From positions 620,001 through 684,000 of the forward strand of contig NZ_CP139575.1 of assembly GCF_034298135.1 (NCBI RefSeq): 64,000 bases of DNA, given 5' to 3'. The DNA comes from Lactobacillus acidophilus. GTDB lineage: Bacteria > Bacillota > Bacilli > Lactobacillales > Lactobacillaceae. Positions 7,760 to 15,262 of this stretch are shown here, in pieces; position 1 is the stretch's first letter, and each line of letters starts with the position of its first letter. The notes beneath the pieces were generated by a model, which made no database searches, was not told where the DNA came from, and saw nothing but the letters and a program-made list of their open reading frames with translations. The position numbers were made by a program, and so were the translations under genes.

Positions 7760-8992
7760 ATGGCAATCAAAATCGCATTACTTGGGTTAGGCACTGTCGG
7801 CTCAGGAGTATTGAAGATTATTAAAGATAATCAAAAAAAGATTAAACAAACAAGTGGAGAAGAAATTATTATTAAAAAAGCACTTGTACGTAATATTGAA
7901 AAACACAAAAATATGGCTGATACAGTTGAATTGACCACTGATTTTACCGATATCTTAAATGATTCTGAGATTAAGATTGTTGTTGAACTAATCGGAGGGC
8001 TGCACCCCACTAAAGAATATATTACAGAGGCATTAAAGTCTGGTAAAAATGTGGTCACTGCTAATAAAGACTTAATGGCAACGTATGGTTCGGAATTAAT
8101 TTCTATTGCTGCAAAAAATAAATGCGATTTAATGTATGATGCTAGTGTTGCAGGTGGAATACCAATTCTACGTACCATTAGAAAGTCATATGCGGGTGAC
8201 ATAATTTCAGAAATTCAAGGAATTATCAATGGTACGACCAATTATATTTTGTCTCAGATGGGCGAAAATGGTTTAAGTTATGATGAAGCCTTAAAAAAGG
8301 CGCAGGAACTTGGATTTGCAGAAGCCGATCCTACAAATGATGTTACGGGAAAAGATGCGGCGTATAAGATTGTCATTTTGAGTAAATTTGCTTTCGGTAC
8401 AAAGATTGGTATTGATGACTTTACTATTGAAGGTATAAATAATTTACAAGCATTTGATATTGAGCAAGCTAAAAAGATGGGTTACACAATCAAATTAATT
8501 GGTATTGCTAAAAATATTAATGATAAATTATTCGTAGAAGTAGCCCCGTGTTTATTGCCAGAAAATTCAATTATGGCACATATAAAAAATGAAATTAATG
8601 CTTTGCAAATCAAGAGTCAAAGCTTAGGAACAGCTGTATTTACCGGACCAGGAGCGGGCAGCTCTGCTACAGCTAGTTCTGTAATGAGTGACGTAATTGC
8701 AGAGACTAATAATTATGTTAAGAAAACAAATGGTCAGCCTTTTAGTAATTTTTCTAGAATAATGAAATTAACTAGCTCAGAAGATGTGAAGTATCCTTAT
8801 TATTTGTCTTTTGAGGCCGAGGAAACATTACTTACTTTGAGTAAACTTCTTTCTGATTTAGAAATACCAATTAAAGAAATTAAACGGGTGGATGAAAGAA
8901 CCGTAGTGGTGACTGAGGAGATTAGTCGCCAACAATTACAAGATTTAGTGATTCAAGATCAAAATTTAAGAGCAAGTTACAAGATTTTATAG
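7760..8992 (+). CDS. hom: Homoserine dehydrogenase
   Basis: A 410-aa oxidoreductase reducing aspartate semialdehyde to homoserine with NAD(P)H. The N-terminal GLGTVGSGVL is the Rossmann dinucleotide site. The family signature follows, with EADPTNDVTGKDAAYKIVIL holding the catalytic Asp and Lys near residues 200-206, then GPGAGSSATASSV. The C-terminal 70 residues (about 340-410) look like a shortened ACT-type regulatory domain, so the protein is a little shorter than the 430-aa B. subtilis form. The SD AAGAGGG precedes the ATG. It is cotranscribed with thrB, 24 bases downstream, from the shared divergent promoter. Confidence 0.95.
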   Translation: MAIKIALLGLGTVGSGVLKIIKDNQKKIKQTSGEEIIIKKALVRNIEKHKNMADTVELTTDFTDILNDSEIKIVVELIGGLHPTKEYITEALKSGKNVVTANKDLMATYGSELISIAAKNKCDLMYDASVAGGIPILRTIRKSYAGDIISEIQGIINGTTNYILSQMGENGLSYDEALKKAQELGFAEADPTNDVTGKDAAYKIVILSKFAFGTKIGIDDFTIEGINNLQAFDIEQAKKMGYTIKLIGIAKNINDKLFVEVAPCLLPENSIMAHIKNEINALQIKSQSLGTAVFTGPGAGSSATASSVMSDVIAETNNYVKKTNGQPFSNFSRIMKLTSSEDVKYPYYLSFEAEETLLTLSKLLSDLEIPIKEIKRVDERTVVVTEEISRQQLQDLVIQDQNLRASYKIL

Positions 8993-9016
8993 TAAATTAC
9001 TAAAGGGGGGAGTTAG

Positions 9017-9880
9017 ATGATTATTAAAGTACCAGCTTCAACAGCTAATTTAGGTCCTGGTTTTGACTCAATTGGGATGGCTGTTTCGCTTTATTTAGAA
9101 GTAGAGGTTTTAAGTGTTTCGGATCGCTTTCAGGTGGATCATGTAATACCCAAAATTCCTCATGATGAAACTAATTTGATTGTAAAAACAGCATTAACAG
9201 TTTATCCAGGGTTACAACCGCTACATTTACGTGTAAAAAACGATATTCCGTTAGCACATGGATTGGGGAGTAGTTCTAGTGCAATCGCGGCCGGAATTGA
9301 ATTGGCTGATCATTTTGGTAAATTGGGATTATCAGATGAAGAAAAGGTGCAAATTGGGGCCAGAATTGAAGGACATCCTGACAATATTGCCCCTACTATC
9401 TTAGGTGGATTGGTCGTTGGTACTGAAGTGGATCAACATTTTGATGCAATCAAGGCGCCATTGCCTCCGTATACTTTAGTAGCTTATGTACCAGACTATA
9501 ATTTAGCTACTAAGGACGCACGTAAAGTTTTACCTAAGGAATTAGACTTCAAGACTGCTACCCATGGTTCAGCGATTGCTAATACTTTGGTTGCCAGTTT
9601 ATTTACTCAAAATTATAAAATGGCTGGTGAGCTCATGGAAAGTGATGTTTTTCATGAGCCATATCGTGAAAAATTAGTACCGGAATTAAATCAGATACGT
9701 GAAGTAGCGCATCAAAAACATGCTGTGGCTACTTATCTTAGTGGTGCTGGTTCAACAGTGATGACCTGGATAGAAGATGAACATGTAAGAGGATTTTTGT
9801 CAGGGCTTAATAAACATGGCCTAAAGGCTAATACCTTTATTTTGCATCCCGACAAAAATGGGGTACAGATTATTGAATAG
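9017..9880 (+). CDS. thrB: Homoserine kinase
   Basis: A 287-aa GHMP-superfamily kinase making O-phosphohomoserine for ThrC. The N-terminal KVPASTANLGPGFDSIG and the ATP-loop PLAHGLGSSSSAIAAG (residues about 79-94) are typical, as are the GHPDNIAPTILGG segment and the C-terminal SGAGSTVM. A strong SD, GGGGGGAG, lies 5-6 bases from the ATG. It is the last gene of hom-thrB, followed at once by a terminator shared with the convergent gene. Confidence 0.95.
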   Translation: MIIKVPASTANLGPGFDSIGMAVSLYLEVEVLSVSDRFQVDHVIPKIPHDETNLIVKTALTVYPGLQPLHLRVKNDIPLAHGLGSSSSAIAAGIELADHFGKLGLSDEEKVQIGARIEGHPDNIAPTILGGLVVGTEVDQHFDAIKAPLPPYTLVAYVPDYNLATKDARKVLPKELDFKTATHGSAIANTLVASLFTQNYKMAGELMESDVFHEPYREKLVPELNQIREVAHQKHAVATYLSGAGSTVMTWIEDEHVRGFLSGLNKHGLKANTFILHPDKNGVQIIE

Positions 9881-9881
9881 T

Positions 9882-9912
9882 AAAAGAAGCTCGCTTATGC
9901 GGGCTTCTTTTT
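9882..9912. terminator. Terminator between thrB and the convergent unknown gene
   Basis: AAAAGAAGCTCGC pairs with GCGGGCTTCTTTT across a TTAT-type loop and is followed by a T run. It starts 2 bases after the thrB stop and touches the stop codon of the minus-strand gene at 9911. Confidence 0.9.
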
Positions 9913-10555
9913 AGTCATCAAAAGTATTAGCGAAACTATCACCATCAACTAGCATTCTTTTGGCATTGACTGCAAACCAATATGGAATAGTTGTATCTGT
10001 ATCGTTTTTAGGCTCATATTCGGCTGCTAAAAGTACTTTATCTAAATTTGGGTCAGATACTTGAGGATATAATTTGAGAAATTTTTCTTTGGTGATTCCT
10101 GTTTGATTAAAACCACTTGATGGATAGTTTTGTTTAGAAATATCTTCAAAATCATTAAGGTCATAACGTGGTTTAAGTTCATCATCAAAGTATTTGATTT
10201 CAATGTTTTCAATTTCGATGAATGCCCCTAATTGATTAGCCAGATGAGGAAGCTCATTAGCTACTTGTTCAATTGTATATCCATTTTCTGCGACAGCTTT
10301 AACATTATTATGTTGCTTAAGCCATGCTTTTCTAACATTATGAATGTCATTACGACTATTGATAGTATCTTTTACTTTCTTAACGATATTGTCATGATGA
10401 TTAACTGCTTTTTGCCATTCAAGTCGATTGGCATACATTTGTCGATAACGTATGGGGAATGGGTGGTTAATTGTATTAAAAATAAAATTTAGTTTATCTG
10501 TTGAATAAGAATCTAACTCATTTTCACGCCAGATTAATTCGTAAAATGAACTCAT
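9911..10555 (-). CDS. Protein of unknown function, 214 aa
   Basis: I do not recognise a family. The product is soluble and charged, with no signal peptide or membrane segment. It begins MSSFYELIWRENELDSYS; a middle part (about 45-110) rich in Lys/Asn/His looks helical, and the C-terminal part (about 125-214) has the acidic, aromatic stretches IEIKYFDDELKPRYDL and TIPYWFAVNAKRMLVDGDSF. The SD AAAGGC precedes the ATG by about 9 bases. It is monocistronic, with an apparent leader of about 60 bases and the terminator shared with thrB. Base composition and codon use look like its neighbours, so it is probably a resident lineage-specific gene. Confidence 0.7.
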   Translation of the reverse strand: MSSFYELIWRENELDSYSTDKLNFIFNTINHPFPIRYRQMYANRLEWQKAVNHHDNIVKKVKDTINSRNDIHNVRKAWLKQHNNVKAVAENGYTIEQVANELPHLANQLGAFIEIENIEIKYFDDELKPRYDLNDFEDISKQNYPSSGFNQTGITKEKFLKLYPQVSDPNLDKVLLAAEYEPKNDTDTTIPYWFAVNAKRMLVDGDSFANTFDD

Positions 10556-10661
10556 GATATTGCCTTTCTAAATAAATTTTTAAAATATAAAAATTAACTA
10601 TATCAATTATAAACTAATGTTGAATGAGGTAATTATTTAATTAAATTGCATCGTAACTAGT

Positions 10662-10718
10662 ATAAAAAAAGTTCAACAATTGAAAAATTTAACTCCAATT
10701 GTTGAACTCTTAATTTTT
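10662..10718. terminator. Bidirectional terminator after the YitT-family gene
   Basis: AGTTCAACAATTG (10670-10682) pairs perfectly with CAATTGTTGAACT (10696-10708). It has an A run on the left (T run on the minus strand) and TTTTTT on the right. It lies about 65 bases beyond the stop of the minus-strand YitT gene. Confidence 0.8.
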
Positions 10719-10782
10719 TGCCCCTTAAGCTAAGTTAGAAGCATTAAAAGGACTTGTGTCTCAAGGCTTCAGTCCCATTTAA

Positions 10783-11661
10783 TTAAACAACCTCTTGCTC
10801 TTTAAAGCGTCCATACACTTTTTCTACTTCACTAACACTCATAAAAGCATAAGGGTCAGCTTTTTCTACTATTTGACGAATATCATACATGTCGTAACGA
10901 TCAATAATTGTAATTAAAACTGTTTTTTCAATATGACTATAAGCCCCTTCTGCATCATGCAAAATAGTAATTCCACGGTGCATACGAGTTTGAATACCAT
11001 CAATAATATGTTGGGGATGCTGGGTAACAATCATTACTTGCATCTTTTGATGTTGAGTATAAACTGCATCAATTACTCGACCGTTAATAAAGATAGTTAA
11101 TGCAGAATAAAGAGCACGTGTCCACCCAAACATACAACCAGCTGCGGCAATGATAATCAAATTAACAAATATATTGAATTTACCGTAGCTAATACCAGTT
11201 TTTTGTCGAATTACGATGCCTATAATATCTAATCCACCAGTTGAAATTCCATTTTTAAGTGCTAGTCCAGTACCAATCCCATTAATTGAAGCACCAAAGA
11301 TAGCACATACAAGAGGATCCAGATGCATTTTCCATGGTTGAATCCAGTGCATCATAATAGATCCTAATACTACCGCAACAATTGTAAAGAAAGTGAATTT
11401 ATGTCCGATTTTGAACCAAGCCAAAATAAATAATGGAAAGTTCAAAATGAAGTACATAAATGACGTGGTTAAAGTAAACGGTAAATAACGTTCACTGATC
11501 GTATTAATTAACTGAGCAAACCCTGTAATTCCAGATGAGTACATATGTCCAGGCGTCCAAAAGAAATTCAGAGCGATAGCTACAGCAATTGAATAGAAAA
11601 AGGCCGCAGATAACTTAGACAAAAAGTTATAGCGTCTATTAAATTTATCTAATTGATCCAT
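10783..11661 (-). CDS. YitT family membrane protein (DUF161 + DUF2179)
   Basis: A 292-aa membrane protein. About five to six transmembrane segments fill residues 15-205; the first is followed by FFWTPGHMYSSGITGFAQLI, and LKNGISTGGLDIIG follows a later one, both hallmarks of DUF161. The soluble C-terminal DUF2179 domain (about 210-285, VMIVTQHPQHIIDGIQ to YGRF) is a ferredoxin-like fold. The molecular function of the family is not established. An AAGGAT SD sits about 15 bases from the ATG, which is long, but no better start is seen. It lies 84 bases downstream of msrA on the same strand and may be read from its transcript. Confidence 0.88.
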   Translation of the reverse strand: MDQLDKFNRRYNFLSKLSAAFFYSIAVAIALNFFWTPGHMYSSGITGFAQLINTISERYLPFTLTTSFMYFILNFPLFILAWFKIGHKFTFFTIVAVVLGSIMMHWIQPWKMHLDPLVCAIFGASINGIGTGLALKNGISTGGLDIIGIVIRQKTGISYGKFNIFVNLIIIAAAGCMFGWTRALYSALTIFINGRVIDAVYTQHQKMQVMIVTQHPQHIIDGIQTRMHRGITILHDAEGAYSHIEKTVLITIIDRYDMYDIRQIVEKADPYAFMSVSEVEKVYGRFKEQEVV

Positions 11662-11745
11662 TTGTTTATGTCAAATCCTTAAAATAAAACTAATTCATCA
11701 GCATCTTAAGTTTAACAAATATTCAAGTATGTCCCAATAGAAAAT

Positions 11746-12315
11746 CTATTTACTCCAATGTTTTTTTATGAAATCACTACGTCCACCAGATTCTTCCAAA
11801 GCGTATCTTTCAGGATCTTTTTTATAAAAATCTTGATGATAATCTTCCGCTGGATAAAAAGGCATTGCTTTTTCAATCGAAGTGACAATAGGCTTATCAA
11901 ATTTACCGCTGTTAGCTAATTCTTGCTTTGATTTTTCAGCAGCTTCTTTTTGAAACTGGGAATTGTAGAAAATTACTGGCCGATAATTATCACCGCGATC
12001 TTGAAATTGGCCCATTGCATCAGTAGGATCGGTCACTTGCCAATAATAATTCAGTAGTTGATTGTATGAAATCTTGCCTGGATCGTAAGTGATTTTTACA
12101 GCTTCGGTATGACCAGTTTTACCAGTGCAAACATCTGCATATGTTGGATTAATGGTATGACCGCCAGTATAGCCGGAAATGATTTCTTCAACGCCAGTGA
12201 TGTTATCGAATGGTTCAACCATGCACCAAAAACAACCGCCAGCAAAGATTGCCGTGTCATACTTAGGGTTCTCTTTAATATCAGTTGCTTTGATGTGCTT
12301 GTTGTTCTCTGACAT
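11746..12315 (-). CDS. msrA: Peptide-methionine (S)-S-oxide reductase MsrA
   Basis: A 189-aa repair enzyme reducing the S-epimer of methionine sulfoxide, free or in proteins, in the cytoplasm. [11 protein letters not shown] holds the catalytic Cys28, followed by the family blocks [43 protein letters not shown] and [13 protein letters not shown]. No separate MsrB domain is fused. The SD GGAGGAAT lies about 8 bases upstream. It is the first gene of a possible two-gene unit with the YitT-family gene. Confidence 0.95.
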   Translation of the reverse strand: MSENNKHIKATDIKENPKYDTAIFAGGCFWCMVEPFDNITGVEEIISGYTGGHTINPTYADVCTGKTGHTEAVKITYDPGKISYNQLLNYYWQVTDPTDAMGQFQDRGDNYRPVIFYNSQFQKEAAEKSKQELANSGKFDKPIVTSIEKAMPFYPAEDYHQDFYKKDPERYALEESGGRSDFIKKHWSK

Positions 12316-12401
12316 TTTTAATATTCCTCCGTATTTGTTTGATTTTTCTTATTCTTAAAGTTGGTTTAGATTATAACACCTGAAAAAATTTGTACAAAAA
12401 T

Positions 12402-12427
12402 AAAGAACCATCAAATGATGATTCTTC
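12402..12427 (-). terminator. Terminator of the first M23 peptidase gene
   Basis: On the minus strand AAGAATCATCA pairs with TGATGGTTCTT over a short loop (one G-T pair), followed by ATTTTTG. It lies about 12 bases after the stop of the peptidase gene. Confidence 0.75.
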
Positions 12428-12439
12428 AATAATAGATTA

Positions 12440-13081
12440 TTATTTTTGCTTATCCATATATTTTTGAATTACACTAATTGGATTTAACCATGTTCCATTA
12501 TCAACATTCCAGTTATTACATGGAAAACCATGTTTGTTGATATATTTCTTATCAGTCTTAGTTAAACCCAAGTGAAGGTGAGAGCCGGTTAAGCGACCAA
12601 TTTTTTGCCCAGCTTTAATTTTTTGCCCAGCTTTCACATATATATCACTTTTTTTAGTAAAACCTTCTTGGTAAACTTCTACATATTTATCTGGACTGAT
12701 TACCCAGATGAACCAGCCTAATCCGCTACCATAGGCTACCTTTTTAACAGTACCCGCATGAATAGCATAGACAGGGGAGTAGCCAACCTCTGAATGCCCA
12801 AAGTCCCAGCCATCGTGAAAGTATGAAGGTGGATTAACTGAACGCATATAATTAGTCATTCCGAATACTTGGGCATTTGACATTGGACGTACACCATATT
12901 TATCGTTTGCCTTGAATGGATAAGTCCATTTATAAGTTTTTTTAACTGTAGTAGTTTCTGTAGCAGTTGTTGAGTTATCGGTAATGGTATCAGCAGAGAC
13001 TATTGAACTTGCTGAAGTAGTAATGCTTGTACTTACTAAAGCTGCGCTTAATAATGTGATAATTTTTTTACGAAATTTCAT
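12440..13081 (-). CDS. Secreted M23-family (LytM-like) peptidase
   Basis: A 213-aa exported protein. Residues 1-31 form a classical signal peptide (MKFRKK, a hydrophobic core, likely cleavage after SIVSA). A Thr-rich stretch follows, then an M23 domain (about 75-195). The zinc ligands are visible: FHDGWDFG gives the His and Asp of HxxxD, and SHLHLG the HxH pair. M23 enzymes cut peptide cross-bridges of peptidoglycan. A paralogue at 24776-25441 shares almost every motif. The best SD, AGAGGAG, lies about 40 bases before this ATG, with a small hairpin (TCAGG/CCTGA) between; nearer the ATG there is only AAAG. The start is kept because it yields a proper signal peptide. Confidence 0.85.
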   Translation of the reverse strand: MKFRKKIITLLSAALVSTSITTSASSIVSADTITDNSTTATETTTVKKTYKWTYPFKANDKYGVRPMSNAQVFGMTNYMRSVNPPSYFHDGWDFGHSEVGYSPVYAIHAGTVKKVAYGSGLGWFIWVISPDKYVEVYQEGFTKKSDIYVKAGQKIKAGQKIGRLTGSHLHLGLTKTDKKYINKHGFPCNNWNVDNGTWLNPISVIQKYMDKQK

Positions 13082-13198
13082 ATATACTATTCTTTGATTT
13101 TCAGGATGTGCCTGATTTTTTCTCCTCTCATTTATTTACCATAGTTATTGTAGCGCAAGAGTTTTACGAGACTATTACAAAACTTTTTCGACTATACA

Positions 13199-13230
13199 AA
13201 AAGGACTGAATTTTATAGTTCAGTCCTTGA
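13199..13230 (-). terminator. Terminator of the PPDK-regulator gene
   Basis: AAGGACTGAA (13201-13210) pairs with TTCAGTCCTT (13219-13228); on the minus strand TTTTT follows. It lies about 20 bases after the stop of the gene at 13251. Confidence 0.88.
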
Positions 13231-13250
13231 GTAACTTATGTTGTTATTTT

Positions 13251-14087
13251 CTATTTTGCGTAGTCGTCAATACCTAAATGTTCAAGAATAAGTGCAGCAG
13301 TTTCTTCAATTGAACGGTGAGCTACATTGATAACGTAGCAACCTAACTTTTTGTATAAAGCTTGAGCTGATTCAAGTTCTTTATTAATTGAATCCATACT
13401 TGAGTATGTAGTGTCAGGATTAAGACCATAAGCAATCATTCTCTGACGTCTGATTTCATTTAAAACAGATGGATCATTGGTTAAACCGATAATTTTCTTA
13501 GGATCGATTTCGTAGATTTCTTTTGGAATATGAGTTTCAGGAACTAATGGTAAATTGGCTACCTTTAGATTCTTGTTTGCCAAGAATAATGAAAGGGGAG
13601 TTTTAGAAGTTCTAGAAACACCAAGTAAAACAACGTCAGCTTCAAGGAAACCTTTAGGGTCTTTCCCATCATCGTACATTACGGCAAATTCCATTGCGGA
13701 GATTCTGTCAAAGTATTTTTGGTTCAAGCTGTGCTGTGCACCAATTTTTTGATCTGGAATCATATGAGTAGTTTGTTGAATAGCTTCAACTACAGGGGAA
13801 AAGATATCAACACATTGAATATTGTGATCACGTGCAAATTTAATAACTGGAATTTGCATTTCATCTTTAACCAAACTGAAAATGATCACAAGATTAGGAT
13901 ATTTTTCGATTTCTTTTAAAACTTCATCCAGCTTTTCAAGATTGGTAATAAATGGGTAACGACGATAATTGATTTCTGCGTTTGGAAATTCAGCAGCTGC
14001 TGCGGTAGCGTTACTAAATGCGGTGTCACCAGCAGCATCGGAAATAATGATAATGTTTAATACATTTTGGTCTTTTGTTTCTGCCAT
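13251..14087 (-). CDS. Pyruvate, phosphate dikinase regulatory protein homologue (DUF299)
   Basis: A 278-aa cytoplasmic protein of the bifunctional kinase/phosphorylase family that in other organisms phosphorylates PPDK or PEP synthase with ADP and removes the group with phosphate. The N-terminal IIISDAAGDTAFSNATAAAA, the P-loop-like VVLLGVSRTSKTPLSLFLAN (about 150-170) and LNEIRRQRM are diagnostic. Length is usual. Its position beside rpsU-yqeY-phoH is the conserved Firmicutes location. No PPDK or PEP synthase gene is in this window; if the genome lacks one, the target is unknown. The SD AGAGGTG precedes the ATG. Confidence 0.9.
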   Translation of the reverse strand: MAETKDQNVLNIIIISDAAGDTAFSNATAAAAEFPNAEINYRRYPFITNLEKLDEVLKEIEKYPNLVIIFSLVKDEMQIPVIKFARDHNIQCVDIFSPVVEAIQQTTHMIPDQKIGAQHSLNQKYFDRISAMEFAVMYDDGKDPKGFLEADVVLLGVSRTSKTPLSLFLANKNLKVANLPLVPETHIPKEIYEIDPKKIIGLTNDPSVLNEIRRQRMIAYGLNPDTTYSSMDSINKELESAQALYKKLGCYVINVAHRSIEETAALILEHLGIDDYAK

Positions 14088-14109
14088 ATTAGCACCTCTT
14101 TCTAAAATA

Positions 14110-14139
14110 ATTATACTATTAATGAAAGCGGATTAACAA
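14110..14139 (-). promoter_or_regulatory. Promoter of the PPDK-regulator gene
   Basis: On the minus strand -35 TTGTTA (14139-14134) and -10 TATAAT (14115-14110) are 18 bases apart, about 23 bases before the start codon. Confidence 0.6.
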
Positions 14140-14141
14140 TA

Positions 14142-14160
14142 AGCAATTATAATAATTGCT
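14142..14160. promoter_or_regulatory. Perfect 19-base palindrome upstream of the promoter
   Basis: AGCAATTAT and ATAATTGCT flank a single A. The palindrome lies just upstream of the minus-strand -35 box of the PPDK-regulator gene. It could be an operator for an activator; it has no T run and is not a convincing terminator. Confidence 0.4.
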
Positions 14161-14275
14161 GTGAGATTAATTTGATTAAGGAAATAAAATAGATAAAAAT
14201 ATAAATGTTAGATATATAGGGATGTAAGGGCTTAAAGAATAAATTAATTTTTTTGAGAAATATTTAAATATTGTA

Positions 14276-14328
14276 TTGACCCCAAAGATTAGTTTGGTAT
14301 AATTTAAGTAAATGTATGGCGTAACGCC
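14276..14328 (+). promoter_or_regulatory. rpsU promoter and leader hairpin
   Basis: -35 TTGACC (14276-14281) and an extended -10 TGGTATAAT (TATAAT at 14298-14303) are 16 bases apart. The short leader contains a perfect 5-bp hairpin, TGGCG-TAA-CGCCA (14316-14328), 12 bases before the SD. The promoter is strong by sequence; a regulatory role for the hairpin is only a guess. Confidence 0.75.
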
Positions 14329-14352
14329 AAGAAATGGAAGGAGGGATCACAC

Positions 14353-14529
14353 ATGGCTAAGACAATCGTTCACGAAAACGAGTCTATTGATGATGCTCTT
14401 CGTCGTTTCAAGCGTTCCGTTTCTAGAAGTGGTACCTTACAAGAATACCGCAAGCGCGAATTCTACGAAAAACCAAGTGTTCGTAGAAAATTAAAGTCAG
14501 AAGCTGCACGTAAGCGTAGACATTATTAA
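14353..14529 (+). CDS. rpsU: 30S ribosomal protein S21
   Basis: A 58-codon gene. The product starts [20 protein letters not shown], continues [20 protein letters not shown] and ends with a basic tail rich in Arg/Lys (RKRRHY), which is ribosomal protein S21 over its whole length. S21 joins the small subunit near the anti-Shine-Dalgarno region and helps initiation. The SD GGAGGG lies 8 bases upstream. Its own promoter and terminator make it monocistronic, in the conserved place before yqeY and phoH. Codon use is notably biased toward preferred codons (CGT, GAA, AAG), as in highly expressed genes. Confidence 0.97.
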
Positions 14530-14540
14530 TAATTTCTGAA

Positions 14541-14571
14541 AAGTCCACCCGGGAATGGGTGGGCTTTTTGT
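14541..14571 (+). terminator. rpsU terminator
   Basis: AAGTCCACCC pairs with GGGTGGGCTT (one G-T pair) over a six-base loop and is followed by TTTTT, 11 bases after the stop. Confidence 0.93.
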
Positions 14572-14750
14572 TTATATTTTGATTCTTATGTGAATAACAA
14601 AATTTAAAAATATTTAGTAGTCATAAAATAAGATAATCTGGTATTAAGTATTTAAGCCTTGAATAAAGGATACAATAATTTAGTTTTCAATAAAAATATT
14701 CCATATAATAGTAAATAATCAATAGTTTTATTTTAGTTATGTAGATAGTT

Positions 14751-14759
14751 TGTTATAAT
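14751..14759 (+). promoter_or_regulatory. Extended -10 promoter of yqeY-phoH-ybeY-era
   Basis: TGTTATAAT at 14751-14759 is an extended -10; the -35 position (14731-14736, TTTTAG) is weak. It lies about 35 bases before the yqeY start. The 180 bases between it and the rpsU terminator hold nothing else recognisable. Confidence 0.55.
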
Positions 14760-14794
14760 ACTATTGGGTTTTTAATAGAAAGAAGGATACCAGA

Positions 14795-15238
14795 TTGAGT
14801 TTATCAGATAAAATTATGGCTGATATGAAAACAGCTATGAAGAATCATGATAAAACTGCCCTTAATACTATCCGGATGATTAAATCTGCTTTGATGAATG
14901 AAAAAATCAAGTTGGGACATGATTTAACACCAGATGAAGAATTGACAGTTCTTAATCGTGAAAAGAAGCAAAGAGAAGAATCAATCGAAGAATTTGCTAA
15001 AGCTAAGCGCGATGATTTAGTTGAAGAAACTAAGAAAGAATTGGCTGTTGTTGAAAAGTACATGCCTAAGCAAATGAGCAAGGATGAGCTTGAAGCAGCA
15101 GTAAAAGAAACGATTGATGAAGTAGGTGCTAAAGGTAAGTCCGATTTTGGTAAGGTCATGAAGGCCTTAATGCCAAAGATTAAAGGACGTGCTGATGGTA
15201 AAGTTGCTTCGCAAGCAGTTCGCGATCAGCTAAGCTAG
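14795..15238 (+). CDS. yqeY: GatB/YqeY domain protein
   Basis: A 147-aa cytoplasmic protein with the tRNA-binding helical domain also found at the C-terminus of GatB amidotransferase subunits. The pattern LNTIRMIKSALMNEKI, the REKKQREESIEEFAKA helix, EKYMPKQMSKDEL and KGKSDFGKVMKALMPKIKGR are typical. The start is TTG at 14795, with AGAAGGAT about 8 bases upstream. It is the first gene of a run with phoH, ybeY and era. The precise role of free YqeY is unknown; tRNA-linked function is inferred from the domain. Confidence 0.93.
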   Translation: MSLSDKIMADMKTAMKNHDKTALNTIRMIKSALMNEKIKLGHDLTPDEELTVLNREKKQREESIEEFAKAKRDDLVEETKKELAVVEKYMPKQMSKDELEAAVKETIDEVGAKGKSDFGKVMKALMPKIKGRADGKVASQAVRDQLS

Positions 15239-15262
15239 TTATACAAGAAGGAGCGGGTCTTT

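Noticed and set aside
10738..10775. Two crossing 5-bp pairings (GAAGC/GCTTC and GGACT/AGTCC) resembling a small pseudoknot beyond the YitT gene
   Set aside because: Stems this short arise by chance in 40 bases, no known riboswitch fits a 3' position, and there is no supporting gene context.
14312..14494. 60-codon plus-strand frame over rpsU
   Set aside because: It is out of frame with rpsU, has no SD, and the S21 protein accounts for the region.
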